The notes under the pieces are model-generated. The model saw only the letters and a list, made by a program, of their open reading frames with translations, was not told the origin of the DNA and searched no databases. A stretch of 64,000 bases of DNA from PKWO01 sp036561005. Lineage in GTDB: Bacteria; Pseudomonadota; Gammaproteobacteria; Burkholderiales; Burkholderiaceae_D. How positions within the stretch are numbered: position 1 is the first letter of the stretch; each line of letters opens with the position of its first letter. The stretch is taken from assembly GCA_036561005.1 (NCBI GenBank), contig DATBQE010000140.1, forward strand, positions 62,001 through 126,000. Direction: 5' to 3'. This document shows, one piece after another, positions 44,018 to 53,450 of the stretch. A program made the position numbers and the translations under genes.

Positions 44018-45739
44018 ATGAATATTACAAATATGAAAATTGGCACACGTCTTGCCTTGGTCTTCGGCGCGCTGATGCTGTTGCTTGCAATTGTTACTGC
44101 TGTTGGGGCAATGCGCCTGTCGGAATTGTATTCAACTGCAGACGATACGATCGACAACCTTTATCCGAAAGCTGCAGCCGCGCAGCGTCTGGCATTCCTC
44201 GCCATGGACCGCGGCCGCCTTGCGCGCAATATCATCCTCAACAAGGATCCTGCGGCCATGGCGACGAACAAGGCGACGTTTGATAAAGACAACGAGGAGG
44301 TCCAGAAACTGTTCGCTCAACTCGACAAGTCGATCAATGCAGTAAAGGGCCGCGAACTGTTCAATAACATTCAAACGACACGCGGCCCCTATGCGGCGTT
44401 TATCGACGAGGTAGTGGCGCATGCATTGAAAAATGAGGACTCCGAAGCCGTCAAGATGTTGTTTGGAGAAAATTACAAGACCCAGGCCACTTACCTTGCC
44501 GCTCTCTATGCATTAGTCGAATTTGAGGAAAAAAGAATGACGGAAGGCGGCGATCAAGCGCGCGCCACGTATCAAAGCGGATTGACGATCATGCTTGCGC
44601 TTGGTGGACTGGCGCTGGTATTCGGTGTCGCAATGTCCTGGCTCATCACGCGAAGCCTGCTCAAGCAGCTCGGTGGCGAACCAAACGATGCAGCCCGTGC
44701 CGCACGAAATATTGCCGAAGGCGATCTGACGGAAGAAGTGTTCACCAAGCCTGGTGATGATTTCAGCATGATGTTTGCCATGAAAACCATGCGCGACAAC
44801 CTGGCTCGCATCGTCGGCGACGTGCGTGTCGGCACCGACACCATCGCCACCGCATCGGGTGAAATCGCCTCGGGCAATATGGATCTGTCCTCCCGCACCG
44901 AGCAACAGGCCTCGTCGCTCGAAGAAACGGCGTCCTCGATGGAAGAATTGACATCAACGGTCAAACAAAATGCCGACAATGCACGCCAGGCCAACCAATT
45001 GGCCGTTTCGGCTTCTGATGTTGCCGTCAAGGGCGGTGTGGTCGTCTCGCAGGTGGTCGACACCATGAATGCGATCAATGAGTCGGCAAAGAAGATCGTC
45101 GACATCATCGGCGTAATTGACGGCATTGCATTCCAGACCAATATCCTTGCCTTGAATGCCGCTGTGGAAGCAGCGCGGGCCGGTGAACAAGGCCGTGGTT
45201 TTGCTGTAGTCGCCTCGGAAGTACGCAATCTCGCGCAGCGTAGTGCTGCGGCGGCAAAGGAAATCAAGACGCTGATCGGCGATTCGGTGGACAAGGTCGA
45301 TGCCGGTAGCAAGCTGGTAGATCAAGCCGGAGAAACGATGCAAGAAGTGGTATCGAGCGTCAAGCGCGTCAGCGATATCATCAGCGAAATTACGGCCGCC
45401 AGCGCCGAGCAGGAAGCCGGTATCAACCAGATCAATACGGCCATCACCGAGATGGACAACGTCACGCAGCAAAACGCTGCCCTGGTTGAGGAAGCGGCTG
45501 CGGCGGCCGGTTCGCTGCAGGACCAGGCCGAACATCTCGTCGACATTGTAAAAGTGTTCAAGATAGACCGCCGCGCTGCGCCACAATCAGCACGCGCGAA
45601 CGTTACAGCAGTGAAAAAACAAATTGGCCTCGCACCTGTCGGGAAACTTTCCAGCGCGCCTCTTTCACCGGCGCGCAAACAGATTCCAAACAGGTCTGCG
45701 GTCAAAGCGGCCAACGGCGGCGATTGGGAAGAGTTCTGA
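44018..45739 (+). CDS. Methyl-accepting chemotaxis protein with CheR/CheB tether
   Basis: A 573-aa Tar/Tsr-like receptor: first helix LALVFGALMLLLAIVTAVGA, a four-helix-bundle periplasmic domain (residues about 35-190, SELYSTADDTIDNLYPKA), second helix near 195-215, HAMP, and a signalling domain with the same tip as the receptor at 41277. The C-terminus is GGDWEEF, an aromatic-containing tail like the NWETF tether that recruits CheR and CheB. The tethered form suggests it is the main methylated receptor of this pair. It directly follows cheW. Confidence 0.92.
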   Translation: MNITNMKIGTRLALVFGALMLLLAIVTAVGAMRLSELYSTADDTIDNLYPKAAAAQRLAFLAMDRGRLARNIILNKDPAAMATNKATFDKDNEEVQKLFAQLDKSINAVKGRELFNNIQTTRGPYAAFIDEVVAHALKNEDSEAVKMLFGENYKTQATYLAALYALVEFEEKRMTEGGDQARATYQSGLTIMLALGGLALVFGVAMSWLITRSLLKQLGGEPNDAARAARNIAEGDLTEEVFTKPGDDFSMMFAMKTMRDNLARIVGDVRVGTDTIATASGEIASGNMDLSSRTEQQASSLEETASSMEELTSTVKQNADNARQANQLAVSASDVAVKGGVVVSQVVDTMNAINESAKKIVDIIGVIDGIAFQTNILALNAAVEAARAGEQGRGFAVVASEVRNLAQRSAAAAKEIKTLIGDSVDKVDAGSKLVDQAGETMQEVVSSVKRVSDIISEITAASAEQEAGINQINTAITEMDNVTQQNAALVEEAAAAAGSLQDQAEHLVDIVKVFKIDRRAAPQSARANVTAVKKQIGLAPVGKLSSAPLSPARKQIPNRSAVKAANGGDWEEF

Positions 45740-45844
45740 CGCGACCCATCGTATTCGAGGCTTGCTGCGTTTGTTTCTCGTTGACGCATTTGACGCGCAG
45801 GACTTCGAATCTACCTATTCCGCGAAGCATCACTTGGAAAAATT

Positions 45845-46876
45845 ATGGCAATCATGATCGTCGACGACAACAGGACCAATCTGATGCTGTTGTCATCGCT
45901 GGCCGAGTCGGCTACGCAAATAGCCTGCAATTGTTTTGAAGATCCGGTCGAGGCCTTGTATGCCAGTGAAAAGTGCGCGCCCGATCTGGTCTTGGTGGAC
46001 TATCGCATGCCCAATTTATCGGGCAACGATTTCATCCGCCTGTTTCGCCAGACCGCGGGCTGTGCCGACGTGCCTATCGTGATGGTCACAACGGAGAACG
46101 AGCGCGATGTGCGGCAGGAGGCCTTCACCATGGGTGCGACCGAGTTCTTGTCCAAACCCGTCGATGCCATCGAATTTCGCCTGCGCGTGCGCAATTTGCT
46201 GGCCTTGAGCCAGGCCCAGGCGCTGCTGACTGATCGCGCCAAATTATTGCAGCATGAGGTGGACAGGGCGACACTGGGAATTCTGCAGCGGGAACGCGAA
46301 CTGGTTGTCCGGCTATCGAAGGCGGCTGAATTTCGCGATCCGGAAACGGGTGCGCATATCAACCGGATGGCGCATTATTCCAAGCTGATTGCATGCAAAC
46401 TCGAGTTGCCGGAGACGTTTCAAAGGCTCTTGCTTGATGCCGCACCGATGCACGATGTGGGGAAGCTTGCCACGCCCGACAATATTTTGTTGAAACCGGG
46501 TCGCCTGGATGACGCCGAGATGGCGATCATGCGGCGCCACGCGGAAATCGGCGCGCAAATCCTGTCGGGCAGCGATTCCCCGCTGCTCCAATTGGCGGAA
46601 GAAATCGCAGCAACGCACCATGAAAAATTCGACGGCGGAGGCTATCCGAAGGGTTTGGCAGGGGAGGCGATTCCCCTGGCCGGCCGTATCGTGGCCGTCG
46701 CCGACGTGTTCGATGCACTCACGTCGGAGCGCCCATACAAGCGCGCATGGAGCTTGGACGACGCTAGGCAATTCTTGCGCGATCATACCGGGACACATTT
46801 TTGCCCGCTCTGCGCCAATGCATTTCTCGATGCATGGGACGAAGTCCTGATGATTCGATCCAATTTCCCCGATTAA
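45845..46876 (+). CDS. Response regulator with HD-GYP c-di-GMP phosphodiesterase domain
   Basis: A receiver (IVDDNRTNLMLLSSL, Asp in LVDYRMPNLSG, Lys in LSKPVD), a coiled linker and an HD-GYP domain with DPETGAHINRM, the catalytic MHDVGKL, and HHEKFDGGGYPKGL. All metal-binding elements look intact, so hydrolysis of c-di-GMP is likely. RpfG-like layout, 343 aa. It is followed by FIST and hybrid kinase genes; that kinase is the plausible donor. A diguanylate cyclase at 57573 provides the opposing activity in the window. Confidence 0.92.
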   Translation: MAIMIVDDNRTNLMLLSSLAESATQIACNCFEDPVEALYASEKCAPDLVLVDYRMPNLSGNDFIRLFRQTAGCADVPIVMVTTENERDVRQEAFTMGATEFLSKPVDAIEFRLRVRNLLALSQAQALLTDRAKLLQHEVDRATLGILQRERELVVRLSKAAEFRDPETGAHINRMAHYSKLIACKLELPETFQRLLLDAAPMHDVGKLATPDNILLKPGRLDDAEMAIMRRHAEIGAQILSGSDSPLLQLAEEIAATHHEKFDGGGYPKGLAGEAIPLAGRIVAVADVFDALTSERPYKRAWSLDDARQFLRDHTGTHFCPLCANAFLDAWDEVLMIRSNFPD

Positions 46877-46930
46877 CCTGACCAACCTGCGCCCTGCAGC
46901 TGCGAATTTAACTTACTCAATGGAGACGCC

Positions 46931-48076
46931 ATGAAAACGAACCAGGTGATTTTGAAATCAATGTCCGGCGCGGCGGCGGCGCTAGCGCCTTTGCGCGATA
47001 TGGAACCCGATCTTTTGCTGGTATTCGGTGCCGTCTCATTTTTCAGCTCTCCGGAATTGTCGCAAAGCCTCAAGGACTTGTTTCCCAATGCAATCCTGTG
47101 CGGTTGCTCCACCGCCGGGGAAATTGCCGTCGACAGGGTCTACGACAACACCTGCGTCATTTCTGCCCTCAAGTTTGCGCGAACCCGCGTCGTCGGCGTA
47201 TCGACTCGCATCGCCGGCATGGCCGATTCGACGGCGGCAGGCAGACGACTGGCCGAAGCCTTGCCGAAAGAGGATCTGGCAGCGGTCCTGCTCTATGGCA
47301 CGGGTGTGGCCATCAATGGCAGCGCGTTGGTCTCCGGCCTGCAGTCGGGCTTGCCGCAAAGCGTCACGATTTCAGGCGGTTTGGCGGGCGATGCCGGTGC
47401 CTTCAGGCAAACCTGGACCCTTGGCGCCGAAGGCGCGACCGATGACCATGTCGTCGCGGTGGGCTTGTACGGCGCGAACGTGAAGTTGGGATATGGCAGC
47501 TACGGCGGCTGGGAGCCGTTCGGCCCGTCGCGCAAGGTCACGCGCTGCGTCGACAACGTGCTGTATGAACTCGATGGAGAGCGTGCACTCGACATTTACA
47601 AATCCTATCTCGGTAGCTACGCCAAGGATCTGCCCGGTTCCGGGTTGCTGTTCCCATTTGAAATGCTTTCCGCACAGCATGAGAAGAGCGGAATTCTTCG
47701 CACCATTCTGGGCGTCAACGAGCAGGACGGCTCGCTCACCCTGGCCGGCGATATCGATGCCGCCGGCTACCTTCGCCTGATGCATTCGAGCACTGAAAAA
47801 CTGATTGAAGGAGCCGAGACCGCTGCCGGAAGTGTGGCCTCGTCGATTGCCTCCGATTCTGGCGATGGCCTGGCAATTCTGGTAAGCTGCATTGGCCGAA
47901 AACTGGTCATGGGCGATCGTGTCGATGAGGAAGTGGAAGCCGTTGCGGAATTGATGGGTCAACATACGCAGGTAACCGGCTTCTATTCGAACGGCGAGAT
48001 CGGCAGGTCGGCGTTCCTTGGCGATTGTCGCCTGCACAACCAGACCATGACCATCACACGGATCAGCGAAAGCTAG
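46931..48076 (+). CDS. FIST-domain sensory protein
   Basis: A 381-aa FIST_N plus FIST_C protein. Signatures are LFPNAILCGCSTAGEI, VTISGGLAGDAG near residue 150, and the C-terminal LVSCIGRKLVMGDRVDEEVEAV with GFYSNGEIG. FIST proteins are soluble sensory proteins thought to bind small ligands such as amino acids, and are often encoded beside kinases or chemotaxis genes. The next gene, a hybrid kinase, starts two bases after this stop, so the FIST protein probably feeds it. Confidence 0.9.
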   Translation: MKTNQVILKSMSGAAAALAPLRDMEPDLLLVFGAVSFFSSPELSQSLKDLFPNAILCGCSTAGEIAVDRVYDNTCVISALKFARTRVVGVSTRIAGMADSTAAGRRLAEALPKEDLAAVLLYGTGVAINGSALVSGLQSGLPQSVTISGGLAGDAGAFRQTWTLGAEGATDDHVVAVGLYGANVKLGYGSYGGWEPFGPSRKVTRCVDNVLYELDGERALDIYKSYLGSYAKDLPGSGLLFPFEMLSAQHEKSGILRTILGVNEQDGSLTLAGDIDAAGYLRLMHSSTEKLIEGAETAAGSVASSIASDSGDGLAILVSCIGRKLVMGDRVDEEVEAVAELMGQHTQVTGFYSNGEIGRSAFLGDCRLHNQTMTITRISES

Positions 48077-48078
48077 CC

Positions 48079-51000
48079 ATGCATCGCACGCTGGCGCGAC
48101 AACTGCGCAGGAATTGCGGGATCGACGATCAGGAAAGTCTTGAGGCCCTGGTCAAGAGCGCCGCACAGTGGGGTGTGGGCGAAGAAATGCCCGGCGCCCT
48201 GCCTGCCGAACTGCGTACCTTCCTTGCCGGCCTGGGCGATTTCATCGCGCGTGTCGATAGCACCTACGAACAGTCCGACCGGGATCTGGATTTGCGTTCG
48301 CGCAGTCTCGATCTCAGTTCTGCGGAACTGAATCAGGCCAATGAAAGGATGCGTGCCGACATCCTGAGCCGCAACCGGGTACTCGAATCGCTGCGTGAGG
48401 CTGCGGCTGCATTGCTCAAACACAGCGAATCCGACCTGAAATTGCCGGCTGAGGAAGACCTCGAAGGTTTATCCAAGCTGCTTCCCGACCTCGTCAAACT
48501 GCAGGATGCCCGCCGTATCGAATTGCTCAATCAGCGCTTCGCCATGAACCAGCACGCCATCGTCAGCATCACAGACACGGGCGGCAGTATTTTGTACGTC
48601 AATGATAAATTCACCAAAATCAGCGGCTACTCGCGTGCCGAACTGATCGGCAGCAACCATAAAATCATCAATTCCGGGAATCATCCGAGGGAATTTTTCG
48701 AGCACATGTGGAACACCATCAGTGCCGGCTTGGTTTGGCACGGAGAAATCTGCAATCGCAACAAAGACGGCAACCTGTACTGGGTTGATGCGACGATTGT
48801 TCCTTTTCTCGATGAAGTCGGCGTGCCCTACCAATATATTGCCATTCGCACGGACATCACCAGCCGCAAGGAAATGGCCGAGCGCATCGCCGCCAGCGAA
48901 AAGGAATATCGCAACGTCGTCGACAACCTCAACGAGGTCGTGTTCCGCATCGATCGCGAAGGCAAGTGGACCTTCCTGAACCCGGCCTGGAGCGCCATTA
49001 CCGGATTCGAGATCGAGCCGACGCTTGGCGAACCCTTTATCGAATACATCCATCCCAAAGATCGCACCGCAGTCTTGGCAGGTTTCCAGAAGATGGTGGC
49101 CGGCGTCAAGGCACTGACGCGGCATGAGGCGCGCTATCTTCACATCGCGGGCAGTTATCGCTGGATCGACGTGTTTGCCCGCCCCGAGTTCGACCAGAAT
49201 GGACGCATCGTCGGCGTGACGGGCAGCCTTTCCGATATCACCGCCCGGCACGACGCCACGGCGCAAATTCAGGATAACCTCAATTTTGTCGATGCCTTGC
49301 TTGAATCGATCCCCTTGCCGATCTACCTCAAGGACCCGGACGGCCGCTACCTGCGTTTGAACAAAGCGTTCGGAAAGTTCTTTTCAATTAATGTCGACGA
49401 CTACCTCGGTAAATCGGCGTTCGACCTCTTGACCTCGGAAAACGCGGAAGAACATCGGCGCATGGACCGTGTGCTGGTGCAAGATCGAATGCCGCAGAAT
49501 TTCGAATCGACACTAATTATTAACGGCCACCAGACGCACACGATTTATAGCAAGGCTGCGTTGACCAAGCCGGACGGAAGCATCATTGGCCTGGTGGGAA
49601 CGATCGTCGATATCTCCAGCCAGAAAGCGGCTGAACAGGCCTTGCTGCAGGCAAAGGACGCGGCCGAATCTGCCAATCGTTCCAAGAGCGAATTTCTGGC
49701 CAACATGAGCCATGAGATACGCACGCCGATGAACGGCATCATCGGCATGACCGATCTGGTCCTCAATTCTGAACTGGAAAGACATCAACGCGAATACCTG
49801 GAAGTTGTGAAATCTTCCGCCGATGCCTTGCTCGAAATCATTAATGATATTCTGGATTTCTCGAAGATCGAAGCCGGCAAGATGAAACTCGAATCGATCC
49901 CGTTCGATTTCACCAGGATGGTGCCCGATACGCTTCGCACGCTCACCCTGCGTGCCCAGCAGAGCGGGTTGGAACTTGCACTTGACCTCGATCCCGGCAT
50001 ACCGCGTCATTTGCTTGGCGACCCCGGTCGCTTTCGCCAAATTTTGACGAACCTTGTCGGCAATGCGGTCAAATTCACCAAGGCAGGTGAAATTGTCGTC
50101 AGTATCAAATTGCTGCGCCTGTGGGACGACAAGGTATCGCTGCAAATTAATGTGAAGGATACCGGTATCGGTATTCCGCCGGAAAAGCAGCACCTGATAT
50201 TTGAAGCATTCGAACAGGAAGACGGCTCGACGACGCGGCGCTTCGGCGGTACCGGATTGGGACTGTCGATCACCAAGCGACTGGTTGGGCTGATGGAGGG
50301 CAAAATTTCCGTTTCCAGTGAAGTCGGCAAAGGCAGCGACTTTTGCGTGGCCGTTGCCATCGCTGTCGACAGATCGGCGGAAAACGTGGTGATCGATAAT
50401 TCTCCCGCCAGACTTGCAGGTCGCACCGTGATGCTGATTGACGATAACCAGACCAGTTTGACGATCCTGAGCAAGATGTTCGAGCGCTGGCAGGTGCCGA
50501 CGATTGTGCATCACACGGGCGATGCGGCACTCGACTATTGTCGTCAGGAGTCTGCCCCTGTCGATTGCATCATCATGGACTACAACATGCCCGGATTGAA
50601 CGGCTTTGAAACCGCCCAGGCGCTCGCTGAAATTCCGCGCTATCGGAATGTGCCCATCATTATCCTCTCTTCAAGCGGCGTTCCAGGCGACGGGCAGAAA
50701 TGCCGCGAATTGGGCATCCAGGGATTTCTTCTCAAGCCGGCCAGCCACGACGAAATCTACAATGCCGTATGCGGCGTCATTGATCGCGAACGAAGCAAGG
50801 CCGGCGAAACGTCTATGGTTACTCGGCATTCAATACGCGAATCTGCGCCGCCGCTATCCATCCTGCTGGCTGAGGACAATCGCCTTAATCAGCAGTTGGC
50901 GGTGGCGCTTCTGACCAAGTGGGGCCATTCGGTGAAAGTGGCAAACAACGGCGTGGAAGCCTTGGAAATGCATGAGGCTGAAGCCTTCGATCTGATCTTG

Positions 51001-51639
51001 ATGGATTTGCAAATGCCGCTCATGGGCGGCTTCGAAGTCACGGCGAGAATCCGTGAGCGCGAACTGGGCAGCGGAAGAAGATCGACGATTATCGCCATGA
51101 CCGCCAATGCGCTCGAAGGCGACCGCGAAAAATGTATCAGCCAAGGCATGGACGACTATCTGTCCAAACCCTTCAAGGCCAATCAGTTCCAGAGTATCTT
51201 GAAGAAATATTCCCACCCTGCAGTTGGCGATCTGCCGTCCGCGCAGCAAACCGAGGCCGGTTTACCATCGAGCAATGCGGCGCCCGCAAAAGCCGATCGA
51301 AGCGGATTCGACTACGAGAAGGCGCTCGCCGCCGCAGATGCCGAAATTGTCGCACTCATAGGCGGACATTTTGCTATTGACGGTGCGAAAATCCTGCGTG
51401 TGATGCATAGTGCCTGGCGCGATGCAGATTACGACACCTTACGTCGTGAAGCGCATACCCTTTCCGGCTTGCTCGGCAATTTCAGGGCACAGCCGGCGCA
51501 AGATGTCGCGACCGAAATCGACCATCGCCTGCGCGATGGGGATATGGACAAGGTTGCCGGACTTCTGGCCTGTCTGGAGGCTGAAATGGCCGATTTCATC
51601 CCTTGCCTCGCATCCCATGCGGCACGCATGATGCATTGA
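48079..51639 (+). CDS. Soluble hybrid histidine kinase (PAS x3, REC x2, Hpt)
   Basis: A 1186-aa kinase without membrane helices. An N-terminal helical region (1-150) has LDLSSAELNQANERM coiled coil. Three PAS domains follow (about 155-290, 275-400, 400-515), then HisKA with MSHEIRTPMNGI (His near 545), HATPase_c (GGTGLGLSITKRLV), receiver 1 (LIDDNQTSL, Asp in IMDYNMPGLNG near 833), receiver 2 (AEDNRLNQQL, LMDLQMPLMGG near 976) and an Hpt domain (EAHTLSGLLGNF, His near 1126). Being cytosolic and next to FIST, it likely gets its signal from that protein. The start at 48079 directly follows the FIST stop. Confidence 0.92.
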   Translation: MHRTLARQLRRNCGIDDQESLEALVKSAAQWGVGEEMPGALPAELRTFLAGLGDFIARVDSTYEQSDRDLDLRSRSLDLSSAELNQANERMRADILSRNRVLESLREAAAALLKHSESDLKLPAEEDLEGLSKLLPDLVKLQDARRIELLNQRFAMNQHAIVSITDTGGSILYVNDKFTKISGYSRAELIGSNHKIINSGNHPREFFEHMWNTISAGLVWHGEICNRNKDGNLYWVDATIVPFLDEVGVPYQYIAIRTDITSRKEMAERIAASEKEYRNVVDNLNEVVFRIDREGKWTFLNPAWSAITGFEIEPTLGEPFIEYIHPKDRTAVLAGFQKMVAGVKALTRHEARYLHIAGSYRWIDVFARPEFDQNGRIVGVTGSLSDITARHDATAQIQDNLNFVDALLESIPLPIYLKDPDGRYLRLNKAFGKFFSINVDDYLGKSAFDLLTSENAEEHRRMDRVLVQDRMPQNFESTLIINGHQTHTIYSKAALTKPDGSIIGLVGTIVDISSQKAAEQALLQAKDAAESANRSKSEFLANMSHEIRTPMNGIIGMTDLVLNSELERHQREYLEVVKSSADALLEIINDILDFSKIEAGKMKLESIPFDFTRMVPDTLRTLTLRAQQSGLELALDLDPGIPRHLLGDPGRFRQILTNLVGNAVKFTKAGEIVVSIKLLRLWDDKVSLQINVKDTGIGIPPEKQHLIFEAFEQEDGSTTRRFGGTGLGLSITKRLVGLMEGKISVSSEVGKGSDFCVAVAIAVDRSAENVVIDNSPARLAGRTVMLIDDNQTSLTILSKMFERWQVPTIVHHTGDAALDYCRQESAPVDCIIMDYNMPGLNGFETAQALAEIPRYRNVPIIILSSSGVPGDGQKCRELGIQGFLLKPASHDEIYNAVCGVIDRERSKAGETSMVTRHSIRESAPPLSILLAEDNRLNQQLAVALLTKWGHSVKVANNGVEALEMHEAEAFDLILMDLQMPLMGGFEVTARIRERELGSGRRSTIIAMTANALEGDREKCISQGMDDYLSKPFKANQFQSILKKYSHPAVGDLPSAQQTEAGLPSSNAAPAKADRSGFDYEKALAAADAEIVALIGGHFAIDGAKILRVMHSAWRDADYDTLRREAHTLSGLLGNFRAQPAQDVATEIDHRLRDGDMDKVAGLLACLEAEMADFIPCLASHAARMMH

Positions 51640-51813
51640 CAGTTCACCTATCCGTCCGCCCGACATGGCACCGGGCGGGCGTAACTCGTTCGGGCAGGTT
51701 GTGTCTTTGTCTGTCGTTCTCCTTTTTCCCGCGATTTTAGCTCGCGCTTCGGGCTGTGCATACCTGCGCCGCCGGAGCCGTTGGCGAAAAGATCGACATT
51801 GAGCTTGGTCAAT

Positions 51814-51827
51814 TTGATTTACATCAA
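51814..51827 (+). promoter_or_regulatory. FNR-type site before ccoN
   Basis: TTGATTTACATCAA, a perfect consensus match, 60 bases before the ccoN start. A -10-like TACTCT (51850-51855) begins 22 bases after it. This is the classic arrangement for Fnr/Anr-activated cbb3 oxidase operons. Confidence 0.9.
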
Positions 51828-51887
51828 GTCGCCGATTCACGTCTCGATTTACTCTCCCGATATCGTTGTCAGCCCGGGAGAGTATTT

Positions 51888-53315
51888 GTGGAAAATGAAC
51901 TGAATTACAACTATAAGATCGTCAAGCAGTTCACGATCGCCACAGTCGTGTGGGGAATCGTCGGCATGCTCGTTGGCGTATTGATTGCGGCGCAGCTTGC
52001 CTGGCCGGCGCTCAATTTTGATATTCCATGGTTGACCTATGGTCGACTGCGACCGCTGCACACCAATGCGGTGATTTTTGCTTTTGGTATTTCCGGCTTG
52101 TTTGCCACATCCTACTACGTCGTACAGCGTACCTGCCAGGTACGACTGTTTTCCGACAAACTGGCGGCGTTCACGTTCTGGGGCTGGCAACTGGTGATCC
52201 TGTGTGCCGCGATCACGCTGCCGCTCGGCATTACCCGCGGCAAGGAATATGCCGAACTTGAATGGCCGATCACGATCCTGATCGCCCTGGTGTGGGTTTC
52301 GTACGCAATCGTATTCTTTGGCACCCTGATCAAGCGCAAGGTCAAGCACATCTACGTAGCGAACTGGTTTTTTGCTTCCTACATCATCGCTGTCACCATC
52401 TTGCATGTGGTCAATGGCGCCAGCATGCCGGCTTCGTTATGGAAGTCTTATTCTGCCTACGCCGGCGTGCAGGATGCAATGATTCAATGGTGGTACGGCC
52501 ACAATGCGGTCGGCTTCATTCTCACCGCCGGTTACCTCGGCATGGTCTACTACTTCATTCCCAAGCAGGCGGAGCGGCCGGTGTATTCCTACCGGCTTTC
52601 GATCGTGCACTTCTGGGCATTGATCTTCACCTATATGTGGGCCGGCCCACATCATCTGCACTACACAGCCTTGCCCGATTGGACTCAATCGCTTGGCATG
52701 GTGTTTTCCCTGATATTGCTGGCGCCGTCATGGGGCGGCATGATCAACGGCATCATGACCTTGTCGGGCGCGTGGCACAAACTGCGCTCTGACCCGATTC
52801 TGAAATTCATGATTGTGTCGCTGTCTTTCTACGGCATGTCGACCTTTGAAGGTCCGATGATGTCGATCAAGACCGTCAATTCGCTATCGCACTATACCGA
52901 CTGGGGTATTGCCCACGTCCACTCCGGCGCGCTCGGCTGGGTCGGTTTCATCACCATGGGTTCGATCTATTACCTCATTCCCCGCGTATCGGGCAAGAAG
53001 GAAATGTGGAGCACACGTTTGATCGACCTGCACTTTTGGGTTGCGACCATCGGCGTGGTGTTGTACATCGCTGCCATGTGGATCGCCGGTGTGATGCAGG
53101 GTCTGATGTGGCGCGCTGTCAACCCGGACGGCACCCTGACTTATACCTTTGTCGAAGGTGTCAAGGCTACCTACCCGTACTACGTGATTCGCGTTTGCGG
53201 CGGCCTGCTGTACTTCTCCGGCATGGTCATGATGGCTTTCAATACCTACAAGACAATGCGCAATAGCCAGCCGGTGGATGCGCGCATCCCGGCGCTGTTG
53301 CCGTCGCAGGCTTGA
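51888..53315 (+). CDS. ccoN: cbb3-type cytochrome c oxidase subunit I
   Basis: Catalytic heme-copper subunit of the high-affinity oxidase; reduces oxygen to water at the heme b3/CuB site and pumps protons. The 475-aa chain has 12 or so helices. Histidine ligands are in RLRPLHTNAVIFAF (low-spin heme), WWYGHNAVGFI (CuB) and AGPHHLHYTALP (CuB pair), with HVHSGALGWVGF near the end. I chose the GTG at 51888, which has ggag six bases upstream and gives the family N-terminus (ENELNYNYKIVKQF). First gene of ccoN, small gene, ccoO, ccoQ, ccoP, ccoG, ccoH. Confidence 0.96.
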   Translation: MENELNYNYKIVKQFTIATVVWGIVGMLVGVLIAAQLAWPALNFDIPWLTYGRLRPLHTNAVIFAFGISGLFATSYYVVQRTCQVRLFSDKLAAFTFWGWQLVILCAAITLPLGITRGKEYAELEWPITILIALVWVSYAIVFFGTLIKRKVKHIYVANWFFASYIIAVTILHVVNGASMPASLWKSYSAYAGVQDAMIQWWYGHNAVGFILTAGYLGMVYYFIPKQAERPVYSYRLSIVHFWALIFTYMWAGPHHLHYTALPDWTQSLGMVFSLILLAPSWGGMINGIMTLSGAWHKLRSDPILKFMIVSLSFYGMSTFEGPMMSIKTVNSLSHYTDWGIAHVHSGALGWVGFITMGSIYYLIPRVSGKKEMWSTRLIDLHFWVATIGVVLYIAAMWIAGVMQGLMWRAVNPDGTLTYTFVEGVKATYPYYVIRVCGGLLYFSGMVMMAFNTYKTMRNSQPVDARIPALLPSQA

Positions 53316-53330
53316 AGCGAGGAAAACGTC

Positions 53331-53450
53331 ATGAAAATCATTTATGAAAATCTGGAACAGAAATCCTGGCTATGGACCTCGCTGCTGTTGCTGTGCATTA
53401 GTCTGGTCGGCCTGTCACAAATTGTATTGGATCTGGGGAGCGGACAATGA
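53331..53450 (+). CDS. 39-aa single-span membrane protein resembling the CcoO anchor
   Basis: A complete small gene lies between ccoN and ccoO: ATG at 53331 with gagga ten bases upstream, stop at 53448-53450 overlapping the ccoO start by ATGA. The product is a short charged head (KIIYENLEQKS) and one hydrophobic helix (WLWTSLLLLCISLVGLSQIV). Aligned without gaps to the first 35 residues of CcoO it has 12 identities, including Met-Lys, the Glu before the helix, Trp-Leu, Ser, Gly-Leu and Ile-Val. It looks like a duplicated CcoO membrane anchor without the heme domain. It may be a small oxidase subunit, comparable in size to CcoM of Pseudomonas stutzeri, but homology to CcoM is not shown. Confidence 0.8.
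   Translation: MKIIYENLEQKSWLWTSLLLLCISLVGLSQIVLDLGSGQ

Noticed and set aside
51656..51678. GC-rich hairpin (ccgcccg / cgggcgg) after the hybrid kinase
   Set aside because: There is no T-run after the stem, so I do not call it an intrinsic terminator.
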